A stretch of 38,787 bases of DNA from Methanobacterium sp. UBA353 (GCA_002496805.1 DALO01000032.1:1-38787), one strand, 5' to 3'. Counted from the stretch's first letter, positions 26,989-36,974 are shown. The notes: generated by a model from the letters alone, not told the origin. Program-made: numbers and translations.

Positions 26989-29900
26989 ATGTCCGAACTC
27001 TCCAAAGTGGACATATACAGACAAATTGATGTTTTAAGGCAAAGTTTACTGGACCTTACCATGCGAAACCAGCTCTTGAACTTTCGCCCGCGCACCATGA
27101 CCGTGGAAGTTAAAGATGCCGAATTAGCAGAGATTTATGACCGATTGGTACTTAAACAAACTAAAACAAAACTTTTACAGTTCATACCACGTGGAGAAGC
27201 AGTTTTATCTAGTTTTGATGAAGACGAAGAAGATACTAATTCTGAAAAAAAAGAAAATGAAATTTTGACATCAACTGATGACGAAGGCGTATCTGATGGA
27301 GAATCCGAATTTGGTGTTGATAAAAATATTAAAATATCAGATTTATCTTTAAAAACAGATGAAGATGTTTTTAATGATGATCAGGCAATGATGAGCGGTG
27401 AAATTGAAGAAGAATTGTCTGAAAATGTTTCTAAAGATATCCCTTCCAATTCTGATAATGCCATTTCCCCTGATTTATCAGAAGAGTCTTCCCCACCCAA
27501 TGACAGTGTAGAAGAACTAACTGGCGAGCAAACCTCTCTGCTTTGGGAATCACCGCCTTTAGATCAGGACACCCTGGAAAAAAATAAAGAAATCTTCTTA
27601 TCCACTGATCTAACTCCATCAGAACTCCAACGCCGATTGTTTTACATAAACCAACGCGCCAGATCAGTTATGGAAGAACAGGGGTACAACATCCTGTATC
27701 TGGCCATTGGTTTCTTAAAATGGAAAGAAGAAAATGGCAGTAATGGATTCAGAGAAGCCCCCTTACTACTAATTCCAGTTGAACTGGAAAGAAAGCGAGT
27801 AAAAGGTTCTTTTAAACTTCGCTGGACTGGAGAAGACATAATAACCAACATTTCCTTACAAGCCAAATTAGTGGATAATGGTGTCGAAATACCTGATTTT
27901 GAAATGCCAAGAACAAAAGAGGGTGTAGATGAATATTTAAACCAAATTACTGAATCAATTTCCCATGAAAAAGGATGGGAAGTTATTCCCAAAGTTTTCC
28001 TGGGCTTCTTTAGTTTCACGAAGTTTGTGATGTACAAAGACCTAGATCCAGAAAGCTGGCCTGAAGACATGCCATTGGAAGAAAACCCACTAATAAAATC
28101 AATATTCGATCCATCAGAAGAAGAATTTGGTGTAGGATTCCAAGAAGATCAAGTGGATGCGAAACTCTCATCTGAAAATGTTTATCATGTGTTAGATGCA
28201 GATTCATCCCAAATATCAGTAATAGAAGAAGCAAAACGTGGTCGTGACTTGGTAGTGGAGGGTCCACCAGGAACTGGGAAATCACAGACCATAGTAAACC
28301 TCATTGCCGAACTCCTGGCACTTGGAAACACTGTACTCTTTGTAAGTGAAAAAATGGCGGCCCTTGAAGTAGTAAAAGGTCGACTAGACCGTGTAGGTTT
28401 GGGAGAGTTCTGTTTAGAGTTGCACAGTAAAAAATCGAATAAAAAAGATGTCCTTGAAAAACTTGAACACGTCCTACGAAACCCTAAACCCCCAGAATTA
28501 ATGTTAAAAGAAGATTTAAGCACCATAGAAGAGTTAAAATCTGATTTAAATGAATATGTCAATTTAATACACTCACCCTACGGAGAAATTAAATGGACAC
28601 CCTACCAGCTTTTCGGTGCAAAAGAAAAATCCCTGCATCATTTTGAAAAATCAGGACATCGAATGCCACGTTTCATAATGGAAGAAATTGAAAATTGCAC
28701 TCTAAGAGAATGGCATCGAACCCTAAATAAATTCAAAGAACTCGGTGAATTATACAAACTGGTAAAACCAGTAGTTTCTAATCCCTGGAATTTAACTAAA
28801 CCAGACCCAATACTGCCTGCTGAGGAAGAAGAAATAGAATATCTTCTAAGTGAAACTATTGAAAACCTAAATAACATTGAAGATGAAGCCCATAGGCTTT
28901 CAAAAATCTCTGGAATCAAAATCCCAGCCACCTTGGAAGAAATGGAACACTTAATAGCTGCAGTGGAAATAATCTCCTCCTTCCCTTCGCTGGAAAGAGA
29001 TATTCTTCTAAACACCAAATGGGACTATGACAAACTCCAAGTCTACAACCTAATTAAAATTCTGGAAGAATTCCAATCAAAAGAAAAAAACTTGAAAAGA
29101 TTTAAAACCGATGTTCTGGATGAGGACCTCATATCACTTTTAATGGATTTCCAGGCACAGAAACCTAAACTTCTGAAATTTTTAAGCGGAGACTTCAAAA
29201 AAGTCAAGAAAAGAATAAGAAAACTATACCTTGACAAAACACCAGATGATGACGAAATAATAGCCCAAGACTTGGAAGAACTCATAAAATATCAAAAAAT
29301 GAGGAATGAAATTAGAGAACAAGATGAACTAGCCAGATCCCTCTTTGGATCCCACTGGAAAAGAGAAAAAAGTGAATCTGAGAACTTGAGGAACATATCA
29401 GAATGGATCCTCAAATTCCGAAAATCACTTGAAGAAGGGCATATAACTGAAAAAATTGTTATAATTCTGGATTCAGTGGAACAAAATGATGTCAAACGGA
29501 TCAGCAAACAAATACACCAAGATTACCATCAGATCATCGCCAACATTAAACGTTTGGATAGTTTCCTCCATTTTGACCTTGATTCAGCACTGGGAAAAAA
29601 TCTGATAAAAAGCCCCATTGACTATTTAATATCCCATATTACCATTTTAAAATCTAATCTCTCCAATTTACAGAACTGGTCTCGTTTTAGCTCATCAAGA
29701 TCCGAATGCTTAGAAACTATAGGTTTTAACTTGATAAAATTAGTTGATAACGATGAAATCGAATCAGAAGACATAATACACTGTTTGGAAGGTAACTTCG
29801 CAGATTCCATGTTACGCAGCTTTTTTTTAAAGGAATCTTCACTCTCTCGCTTCGTTGGGGAAGTGCACGAAAAAAAAATAAATGAATTCATAGAACTTGA

Positions 29901-32058
29901 CAGTAAAATAATAAAACTCAACCGCTACCGAATAGCAGAGAAACTTTACGAAAACCGGCCTTCACTATCCCGCACTGCTTCTCCACGTTCAGAACTGGGA
30001 GTTCTCAAAAGCGAATTTTCACGTAAAAGGGGACATATGCCCATTAGAAAATTGTTATCCATCTGTGGAAGCTTGATCCAGAATATAAATCCCTGTTTCA
30101 TGATGAGTCCCCTGTCCATAGCCCAATACTTGGATCCATATAGTGTTAAAAACTTACGCTTTGATTACGTAATTTTTGATGAAGCCAGCCAAGTTAAACC
30201 AGAAGATGCCCTAGGAGCACTATTAAGAGCCAAATATGCAGTTATTATGGGTGACACACGACAATTACCACCCACTACCTTCTTCGATATATTGATTGAT
30301 GTGGAAAGTGATGACTACGACCTAGCTGTTCTGGCAGATATGGAAAGTATACTTCACCTGTGCAAACGTAGCTTCCCCTCGAAAATGCTTCGTTGGCACT
30401 ACCGTAGCCGACATGAATCCCTGATAGCAGTCAGTAACCAAGAATTTTATGACAATCATCTGCTAATATACCCTTCTCCCAACCAGGATTCAGAAGAATT
30501 AGGATTGAAGTTGGTACACCTACCTGATACTGTTTACGATAGGGGAAAAACTGCAACTAACCGTGCCGAAGCTAAAAAAGTCATCGAAGCAGTTTTCAAA
30601 CATTTCAAGAAGTATGGAGACAGCAAAAGTCTGGGTGTCGGGACGTTCAACGTCCGTCAGCAGCAAGCACTCCTTGAAGAATTGGAATTACAGTTGAAAC
30701 TCAACCCTAGAATGGAAAAATATTTCAACCCACATATAGAAGAGCATTTCTTCATTAAAAATCTGGAAACCATCCAAGGAGATGAAAGAGATGTCATTAT
30801 GGTCAGTGCTGGTTATGGATTTGATTCAGAAGGACGATTAAGTCAAAATTTCGGACCGATGAACCAGGATGGAGGAGAACGACGTTTAAATGTTCTTTTA
30901 ACACGTGCACGTGAAAAATGTGTGATATTCTCCAACTTCCGAGGTCAAGACTTGCATTTAAGCAATACTGCACCTTTTGGTCTGCGGGCATTTAAAGAAT
31001 TTTTGGAATATGCAGAAAAGAAAACTCTGCGAATGTCTGACTTGGATCAGGAGTCCAATGATGCTGCATTTGAAGATGCGGTTTACGAATTTCTATGTGA
31101 AGAGGGATATCAGATCCACCGTCGGGTGGGTTGTGCTGGTTTCCGGGTAGATCTGGCAATTGTAAACCCTGATTATCCTGGACGATACCTCCTGGGAATT
31201 GCCTTCGACGGACCCATGTACCAGACCAGTAGAGTGGCACGGGATCGAGACCGCTTAAGGCAGCAGATCTTGGAGGGGCTCGGATGGAGATTCCATCGAT
31301 TATGGTCCACTGACTGGTATAGGAATCGTTCGGAAGTTCAAAAAAACTTATTAAATACTATTAAATTACTTCTGGGCGAGGAACGTGACCGGGAAGAGAT
31401 CATACCCCCAGTAGTTGAGGATGATGTTGAAGAAATTGAACACTTAGAAGAGGAAATTTTGGAAAATGAGGAAATTATCCCTGAAAATGAATTTGAAGAG
31501 AAACCCATGGATAAAATTCCTGAATACACTGTTTGTGAAGATCCTGGTGTGGCCGTGTCAGGAGATTTACACAGCCAACCGGTGGGAGATGTTGCTCACG
31601 CAGTGATGAAAGTGGTTGAAGAAGAAGGACCCATCCACTATGACGAAGTTGTGCGGAGAGTGCGCACTTTCTGGGGACTTAGTCGGGCTGGGAGACGTGT
31701 ACATAGTGTTATGAAAGAAGCAATTCATCTTGGAGTTTTAGATGGTAAGATAATCCAGAAAAATGACTTTTTATATTCTAAAGACTCACAAATAGTTGTA
31801 CGCCGACGGACAGGGACCCCTCCAGCACGAATGGATCTTATCAGTGCAGAAGAAATAGCTATTGCGGTGAGGATGGTTTTAGAATCCCAATATGCCACAG
31901 AAACTGATGAGTTGGTGCGTGAAGTTTCAAGACTCTTCGGGGGCAAAGTAACCCGTGGCCCAGCAATGAAGAGAATAAAAGGAGTAATTAAGGATTTAAT
32001 ACGAGATAAGAAGGTTGAAGAACGTCCTGATGAGATGATAGACTTGGTTAGAAATTGA
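26989..32058 (+). CDS. DUF4011 / SF1 helicase / Vsr-like nuclease / DUF3320 giant protein
   Basis: 1689 residues. N-terminal DUF4011-like part (LRQSLLDLTMRNQLLNF) is interrupted by a very acidic, low-complexity insert (about 74-184). The Walker A GPPGTGKSQT starts at 425, then a long helical, probably coiled-coil stretch (about 490-1020), Walker B FDEASQ with Asp 1064, GDTRQLPP at 1088-1095, and SF1 motifs including TIQGDERDV and LNVLLTRAREK. A MTES_1575/Vsr-like nuclease domain follows (about 1360-1450: AFEDAVYEFL, FRVDLAIVNP, GIAFDGPMYQ, ARDRDRLRQ). The end (about 1525-1680) has two winged-helix-like DUF3320 segments. As I recall, this architecture has been proposed as a single-protein antiphage system. 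The start ATG has AGAGGT upstream. Confidence 0.88.
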   Translation: MSELSKVDIYRQIDVLRQSLLDLTMRNQLLNFRPRTMTVEVKDAELAEIYDRLVLKQTKTKLLQFIPRGEAVLSSFDEDEEDTNSEKKENEILTSTDDEGVSDGESEFGVDKNIKISDLSLKTDEDVFNDDQAMMSGEIEEELSENVSKDIPSNSDNAISPDLSEESSPPNDSVEELTGEQTSLLWESPPLDQDTLEKNKEIFLSTDLTPSELQRRLFYINQRARSVMEEQGYNILYLAIGFLKWKEENGSNGFREAPLLLIPVELERKRVKGSFKLRWTGEDIITNISLQAKLVDNGVEIPDFEMPRTKEGVDEYLNQITESISHEKGWEVIPKVFLGFFSFTKFVMYKDLDPESWPEDMPLEENPLIKSIFDPSEEEFGVGFQEDQVDAKLSSENVYHVLDADSSQISVIEEAKRGRDLVVEGPPGTGKSQTIVNLIAELLALGNTVLFVSEKMAALEVVKGRLDRVGLGEFCLELHSKKSNKKDVLEKLEHVLRNPKPPELMLKEDLSTIEELKSDLNEYVNLIHSPYGEIKWTPYQLFGAKEKSLHHFEKSGHRMPRFIMEEIENCTLREWHRTLNKFKELGELYKLVKPVVSNPWNLTKPDPILPAEEEEIEYLLSETIENLNNIEDEAHRLSKISGIKIPATLEEMEHLIAAVEIISSFPSLERDILLNTKWDYDKLQVYNLIKILEEFQSKEKNLKRFKTDVLDEDLISLLMDFQAQKPKLLKFLSGDFKKVKKRIRKLYLDKTPDDDEIIAQDLEELIKYQKMRNEIREQDELARSLFGSHWKREKSESENLRNISEWILKFRKSLEEGHITEKIVIILDSVEQNDVKRISKQIHQDYHQIIANIKRLDSFLHFDLDSALGKNLIKSPIDYLISHITILKSNLSNLQNWSRFSSSRSECLETIGFNLIKLVDNDEIESEDIIHCLEGNFADSMLRSFFLKESSLSRFVGEVHEKKINEFIELDSKIIKLNRYRIAEKLYENRPSLSRTASPRSELGVLKSEFSRKRGHMPIRKLLSICGSLIQNINPCFMMSPLSIAQYLDPYSVKNLRFDYVIFDEASQVKPEDALGALLRAKYAVIMGDTRQLPPTTFFDILIDVESDDYDLAVLADMESILHLCKRSFPSKMLRWHYRSRHESLIAVSNQEFYDNHLLIYPSPNQDSEELGLKLVHLPDTVYDRGKTATNRAEAKKVIEAVFKHFKKYGDSKSLGVGTFNVRQQQALLEELELQLKLNPRMEKYFNPHIEEHFFIKNLETIQGDERDVIMVSAGYGFDSEGRLSQNFGPMNQDGGERRLNVLLTRAREKCVIFSNFRGQDLHLSNTAPFGLRAFKEFLEYAEKKTLRMSDLDQESNDAAFEDAVYEFLCEEGYQIHRRVGCAGFRVDLAIVNPDYPGRYLLGIAFDGPMYQTSRVARDRDRLRQQILEGLGWRFHRLWSTDWYRNRSEVQKNLLNTIKLLLGEERDREEIIPPVVEDDVEEIEHLEEEILENEEIIPENEFEEKPMDKIPEYTVCEDPGVAVSGDLHSQPVGDVAHAVMKVVEEEGPIHYDEVVRRVRTFWGLSRAGRRVHSVMKEAIHLGVLDGKIIQKNDFLYSKDSQIVVRRRTGTPPARMDLISAEEIAIAVRMVLESQYATETDELVREVSRLFGGKVTRGPAMKRIKGVIKDLIRDKKVEERPDEMIDLVRN

Positions 32059-32262
32059 AATACTTTGATTTCGTTTATTGTTTGTTTTTTTGCCTTGAAA
32101 ATTAATATATTTTAAAATATTATGAGGTTGTAAAGTCGAAATGTGAATCAACAGTTAAATTTATTGGAAAATAACCATTTTGAATTTATATTAATGCTAT
32201 TTGCCCAATATACCATTCAAAACATGTGATTAAACAGGAATACCAGGAAAAGAAACCCGGTA

Positions 32263-32552
32263 TTAGGAGAATTCGGTCCCCAGAAGATTTATTTAAGAAG
32301 ATACAAATGCAAATCCTGTTGGTAAAAAAAATTCGTAACAAGCCTTAATTCAATCATTAAACCCCATCACAGATACGCAGAAGTATTATAAAGACAGAAT
32401 AAAATCAATCAATGGAAACAGGATACCGTTCACTACGTAAAAATAGGTGAAGACTTCCAGACATTCTTTGGAATATCACCATCACACCAATCAATAAAAA
32501 AAAAAATACTGGATAACAAAAAAACACGTAAAAAAAACCCCAACACCCAATA
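32263..32552 (+). pseudogene. Decayed transposase remnant with zinc-ribbon N-terminus
   Basis: Read across frame breaks, the sequence gives YLRRYKCKSC followed by a stop (32316-32324 region), KKFVTSLNSIIKPHHRYAEV, then in other frames a stretch like YKDRIKSINGTGYRSLRK, and finally KIGEDFQTFFGISPSHQSIK. This is the start of an archaeal DDE-type transposase: a Cys-rich zinc ribbon, then an HTH region. At least three frame breaks and one in-frame stop separate the parts. The catalytic half is absent and I see no clear terminal inverted repeats. The 600-bp gap 32059-32660 holds nothing else I can identify. Confidence 0.7.
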
Positions 32553-32660
32553 ACTTTACAACCTCTAATACTCAAAAAATTTATCCATAAATCTGATCTG
32601 CTAAAAAAAAGGATCTAAATCTATAAAAAAAAACTTCAAGGAAAGATTCCAAAAAAAGAA

Positions 32661-33266
32661 TTAATTCCTTGAATAATCATCAAAACAGGGGATGCAAACA
32701 AATTCACTATTTTCGACTCTTGCCCGGTGTTCAGCAACTAGTTCTCCGCATTTAGAACATTTAACTGAACCAAATATCCTGGCTTTTTCAGGAATTTCTA
32801 TATCCACATACTCTATTTTGAACAATTCATCTTCAGGCATGTTAATGATTTTATCGAATATAACATCCTTTTTTTCATCGAATAGCTTTTGATCTTCAGG
32901 AGTGGCCTCACCAGCAAATGCTTTGGTTCTTACCTCAGCAAATTCTGGATCGATCTCATCTATAGCCACATTTAAAGATAGACGCAATGCTTTTCCAGAG
33001 TCTCGGTAAACAAAGGTATAAACATTTTTCCCATGATCCTTAAATATTAAGTTTCCTTTTCCAAAGGTACATCCCGTAATTACTTGGATGGCATCCACAC
33101 TGCAACTGTCATTTTCCACAATGGCCAATAACTCTTCATCCACAGCCCTTGAAGAAATTAACTTATCCGTAGCTATTTCAGCAGCACGAACTCCTATAGC
33201 CACACCAGGACAGGAATGTCCGTGAAACTCTAAAACTTTTAAGTGTTTTTCTTTTTCATTTTCCAT
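32661..33266 (-). CDS. FmdE-family protein (formylmethanofuran dehydrogenase subunit E-like)
   Basis: 201 residues from ATG 33266, which has GGTG six bases upstream; in-frame TTG 33278 and ATG 33272 lie earlier, at or inside that SD. The core is FmdE-like: FHGHSCPG (His 15, His 17, Cys 19), DSCSVDAIQVITGCTFGKGN and YRDSGKALRL. The C-terminus is a zinc ribbon with CSKC and CIPC knuckles. FmdE-type proteins co-purify with or are encoded near molybdenum formylmethanofuran dehydrogenase, but their exact role is unsettled. Here the gene stands alone, with a TATA-like ACTATATAATT about 15 bp upstream of the SD. Confidence 0.9.
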   Translation of the reverse strand: MENEKEKHLKVLEFHGHSCPGVAIGVRAAEIATDKLISSRAVDEELLAIVENDSCSVDAIQVITGCTFGKGNLIFKDHGKNVYTFVYRDSGKALRLSLNVAIDEIDPEFAEVRTKAFAGEATPEDQKLFDEKKDVIFDKIINMPEDELFKIEYVDIEIPEKARIFGSVKCSKCGELVAEHRARVENSEFVCIPCFDDYSRN

Positions 33267-33668
33267 GACCATCACCAATTATATAGTATTGCACTTTCTT
33301 ATCTTCAAAGTAAAAAGCACCATATTGAAAAAATCCAAAAAAAGCTTATTAACCTTTAAATAAGCAATTTTATCTAGAATTAGTTAACAATGATCCTTTA
33401 TAAATATTATCCAACCCGGAACAAAGTTATGCAATTTTTGGGAAAATCCATAATTTAAGAAAACTCAAGATAAATATTAACCCAACTAGTGTTCGTATTT
33501 AAAACTACCCAAAAAAAATTCTGCCCAGCCCAGGCCCCTATAGAGTATAATAGCAGATTTTAGGATTAAATGATGAAGGGAAGTTATGTATTACTGAATT
33601 TAAGATTAGAAATTCAATATTATCGCCGAATAACACGATGAAAATTATTATAAAAGGAGACTGTTTAA
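33267..33668. other. 402-bp AT-rich divergent region
   Basis: It separates the FmdE-like and AhpD-like genes. A locally GC-rich patch at about 33520-33545 (CCCAGCCCAGGCCCCTATAG) stands out in the AT-rich background but has no clear fold or gene. A strong SD AAAGGAGA lies at 33653-33660 before the AhpD-like start. I see no coding frame worth reporting. Confidence 0.4.
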
Positions 33669-34106
33669 ATGGAAAGAAAAACTAGGCCTAATCGGTTTAC
33701 AGAGGTTCTTGGTGAAGATGTGGATATGGCATTTAAAAAGTTGGCATCTGAAATATTAAAAGATGGCGCACTCACCCTTAAAGAGAAAAGCATCATAGCA
33801 CTGGCATGTGCAGTTGCAGTTAAGTGTGATGACTGTGTTAAAGCCCATAAAAAACAGGCTCTAAAGGCAGGAGCTAGTGAAAATGAAATACTAGAAGCAG
33901 CAGCAGTTGCAGGTCTGGTACGCATGGGTTCTGGTTTCAACACTGCCTACACACTATTAGATGACCACAGTTCCAGAAGAAAAATTGAGTACAAAACTAA
34001 AAGTCAAAATGAAAAGAATGATAATCACAAATCTGAAAGGAAACAAATGCCAAAAAAGCCTGACGGATATTTGAACGCCATATATGGAAAAAAAGAAGAA
34101 GAATAA
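33669..34106 (+). CDS. AhpD-like / carboxymuconolactone decarboxylase family protein
   Basis: 145 residues. The core (about 10-95) is a helical CMD/AhpD domain with the redox pair and proton-relay motif CDDCVKAH, then KKQALKAGASENEILEAAAV, which are the family hallmarks. Such proteins act as thiol peroxidases or disulfide partners in oxidative stress, consistent with an anaerobe. The last 45 residues are very basic and polar (RRKIEYKTKSQNEKNDNHK), longer than in typical members. The start ATG is preceded by AAAGGAGA. It ends 18 bp before the convergent tRNA gene. Confidence 0.9.
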   Translation: MERKTRPNRFTEVLGEDVDMAFKKLASEILKDGALTLKEKSIIALACAVAVKCDDCVKAHKKQALKAGASENEILEAAAVAGLVRMGSGFNTAYTLLDDHSSRRKIEYKTKSQNEKNDNHKSERKQMPKKPDGYLNAIYGKKEEE

Positions 34107-34122
34107 AAATTTAGAGAATAAG

Positions 34123-34539
<417 letters not shown>

Positions 34540-35364
34540 ATGCTTACCAAACGAATTATACCTTGCTTGGACTGCGATCTAAACGTGCCTCATGGGCGTG
34601 TGGTTAAAGGAATCGAATTTAAGCAGATCCGCTATGCTGGAGAACCTGTAGAGCTGGCCACTAAATACTATGAGGATGGGGCAGATGAAATAGTTTTTTT
34701 AGACATCACCGCCTCTCATGAGAGGAGGGAAACAATGACACATGTGATAGAAGCCACTGCGGAGAATGTGTTTGTTCCCATCTGTGTTGGTGGAGGTATA
34801 AGAAAGCCCCAAGATTATGTGAAAATGCTCAGGGCAGGGGCAGATAAATGCAGCGTTAACACTGCAGCAATCCACAACCCTGATCTAATCAATGAAGCGT
34901 CTAAACTAGTGGGAAGCCAAGCATGTGTCATTGGAATTGATGCAAAACGGCGCTATGTGGATAACCCTAAAGAAAGTGATGAACACGTTATTATTGGAAC
35001 ACCAGAAGGTTATTGCTGGTATGATTGTAGTGTCTATGGAGGTAGTGATTTTACTGGAATAGATGCTATTAAATGGGCCATTGAATGTCAAGACCGTGGA
35101 GCTGGAGAAGTGCTATTAACAAGCATGGACCGTGATGGTACAAGGGATGGTTATGACATACCCCTCAACAAGACAATGAGTGAAATGTTGGATATTCCCA
35201 TAATTGCCTCAGGCGGTGGTGGTATTCCAGAACATATTTATCAAGTTTTCACTCAAGGAAAAGCAGATGCTGCGTTAGCTGCCAGCATCTTCCACTTTGA
35301 TCAGTATCCTGTGCATGTGGTTAAGGAGTACTTGAAGAAAAAGGGTGTTGCAGTTAGACTCTAA
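34540..35364 (+). CDS. hisF: Imidazole glycerol phosphate synthase cyclase subunit
   Basis: HisF is the cyclase half of IGP synthase in histidine synthesis, forming a complex with the glutaminase HisH (not in this window). 274 residues, a TIM barrel beginning KRIIPCLDCDLN with the catalytic Asp at 11, and the second Asp in CVIGIDAKR. Other hallmarks are PICVGGGIRKPQDYVKMLRAGADK, LLTSMDRDGT and IIASGGGG. ATG 34540 is chosen because homology and D11 numbering fit it and because a TATA box lies inside the longer frame that begins at TTG 34462. GAGGGAAAG precedes the ATG. Confidence 0.95.
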   Translation: MLTKRIIPCLDCDLNVPHGRVVKGIEFKQIRYAGEPVELATKYYEDGADEIVFLDITASHERRETMTHVIEATAENVFVPICVGGGIRKPQDYVKMLRAGADKCSVNTAAIHNPDLINEASKLVGSQACVIGIDAKRRYVDNPKESDEHVIIGTPEGYCWYDCSVYGGSDFTGIDAIKWAIECQDRGAGEVLLTSMDRDGTRDGYDIPLNKTMSEMLDIPIIASGGGGIPEHIYQVFTQGKADAALAASIFHFDQYPVHVVKEYLKKKGVAVRL

Positions 35365-35411
35365 AAATACAATATTCGAACATAACCCCAAAAAAATACC
35401 AGGCGAAGAAT

Positions 35412-35903
<492 letters not shown>

Positions 35904-35933
35904 TTTCTGATAGGTGTCTCTATATAGTAACAG

Positions 35934-35962
35934 TGGCCTACTGGCCAAAGGTTATCTCTTGT
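35934..35962 (+). terminator. Possible terminator after the 35412-35903 gene
   Basis: TGGCC-TACT-GGCCA (35934-35947) is a perfect 5-bp-arm hairpin about 30 bp after the stop codon, followed within about 10 bases by T-rich sequence. The stem is short, so the call is tentative. Confidence 0.35.
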
Positions 35963-36064
35963 TTTTGTATGACTTAAAATAATTCTCCGCAACTCATAAA
36001 TCTGTCATGGATTTTTATAAATGTTTGAAAATAGTTTTATGTTACAATATCGTGTAATTTTCTT

Positions 36065-36511
36065 TTAATCATGTAAAAAGTCTAAGGCATTGATTAATAA
36101 GTTCGTATCATCTTTTTTTTAGATATGGAATCATATAGATACGTTTCGTAGATTAAGGCAGTTATCCCTTGATCGGCAAGGGGTATTGTAACATATTGAG
36201 GGCTTGTAGGATTTGGGGGGGTGTATACTGTTAAAAATGGCATTTCAGCTATTATTTAATTAGTATAGAACATGGTTGTGGTGGTATTTGAGATGGGATA
36301 TAAAAATCTTGAATAGGTGTAACCGCTTTATTACCTTTATTTTCATGGGCATCAACAACTAACATTGGATTTTCAATGACCACATCGGGTACTATGAAAT
36401 TTTTACTATGAAATTTTGGCCTAATAGTTGTCCGTTCATCCTTCCTTTATCATAATCACTAGCATCCTTTGTAACATGAACATATAAACTAACAAATCTT
36501 TTGGCAAGACT
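36065..36511 (-). pseudogene. Broken reverse-strand gene, 3' part of an unidentified protein
   Basis: Reverse-strand frames join into one protein-like reading of about 144 residues. The first part, from 36511, includes YVHVTKDASDYDKGRMNG and GQLLGQNFIV. A 14-bp tandem duplication (36390-36417) then shifts the frame into a stop; without one copy it continues as PDVVIENPMLVVDAHENKG and FYIPSQIPPQPC. A second break at 36252-36257 fits loss of one A; beyond it the text is IIAEMPFLTVYTPPNPTSP, YVTIPLADQGITALIYETY and ends LINALDFLHD before TAA. The 5' part is missing, cut where the PolB fragment begins. It resembles, from memory, the C-terminal domain of some methanobacterial extracellular proteins, but I cannot name the family. 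Confidence 0.6.
36390..36417 (+). repeat. Exact 14-bp tandem duplication
   Basis: TACTATGAAATTTT is repeated twice without a mismatch (36390-36403 and 36404-36417). Because 14 is not a multiple of three, it explains one frame break in the reverse-strand pseudogene. It looks like a recent slippage event. Confidence 0.85.
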
Positions 36512-36974
36512 TCATGAAAATATTTTTTTTTACTTCGATTTCAAGAGTCTGTATCACAGTATAGTAATAGCTAAAAATATTTCACCGGAAACTCTTTGTA
36601 AAGATGGAGGTGAAGAGAATTGTTATGTCGCACTTGAATTTGGATATAAATTCAGGAAAGAACCTTTGGGTTTTATTCCTACTGTCACTTCTCAAATTTT
36701 AAATGATAGGATACGACTTAAGTCCATGATGAAGGAATCTACAGATCCTGAGGAAAAACAAATCTTAAATTTCAGACAAGAAGCATTGAAAACACTAATA
36801 TCTACAGTCTATGGGCTTTATAATCACCCTCAATATCGTTGGTATAGTGTTGAATGTTCTGAGGCCATAACAGCTTGGGGGAGAGATTTTCTAAAGGAAA
36901 CCATGAAAAAAGCAGGAAAACATGGTTTCAAACCGTTGTATGCTGATATTGATGGATTTTTTGTAACCTACTGA
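36501..36974 (+). pseudogene. Family B DNA polymerase fragment (polymerase core only)
   Basis: A 157-codon open frame clearly homologous to archaeal PolB from LHENI (about 36510). Motif A reads YFDFKSLYHSIVIAKNISP, with His where the family has Pro in SLYPS. Motif B reads ALKTLISTVYG, lacking the usual Asn of the KxxxNxxYG pattern. Motif C reads YADIDGFF, keeping both Asp but with Ile for Thr. The exonuclease domain is absent upstream, where another gene remnant abuts, and the thumb is absent downstream. Methanobacteriales PolB is encoded as two subunits; the end here may match the natural end of the large one. The changes at conserved sites and lack of a start signal mark it as a decayed copy. 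Confidence 0.75.

Noticed and set aside
27642..28562. Reverse frames of 125-142 codons within the giant helicase gene
   Set aside because: Antisense shadows of conserved DUF4011 and Walker A regions.
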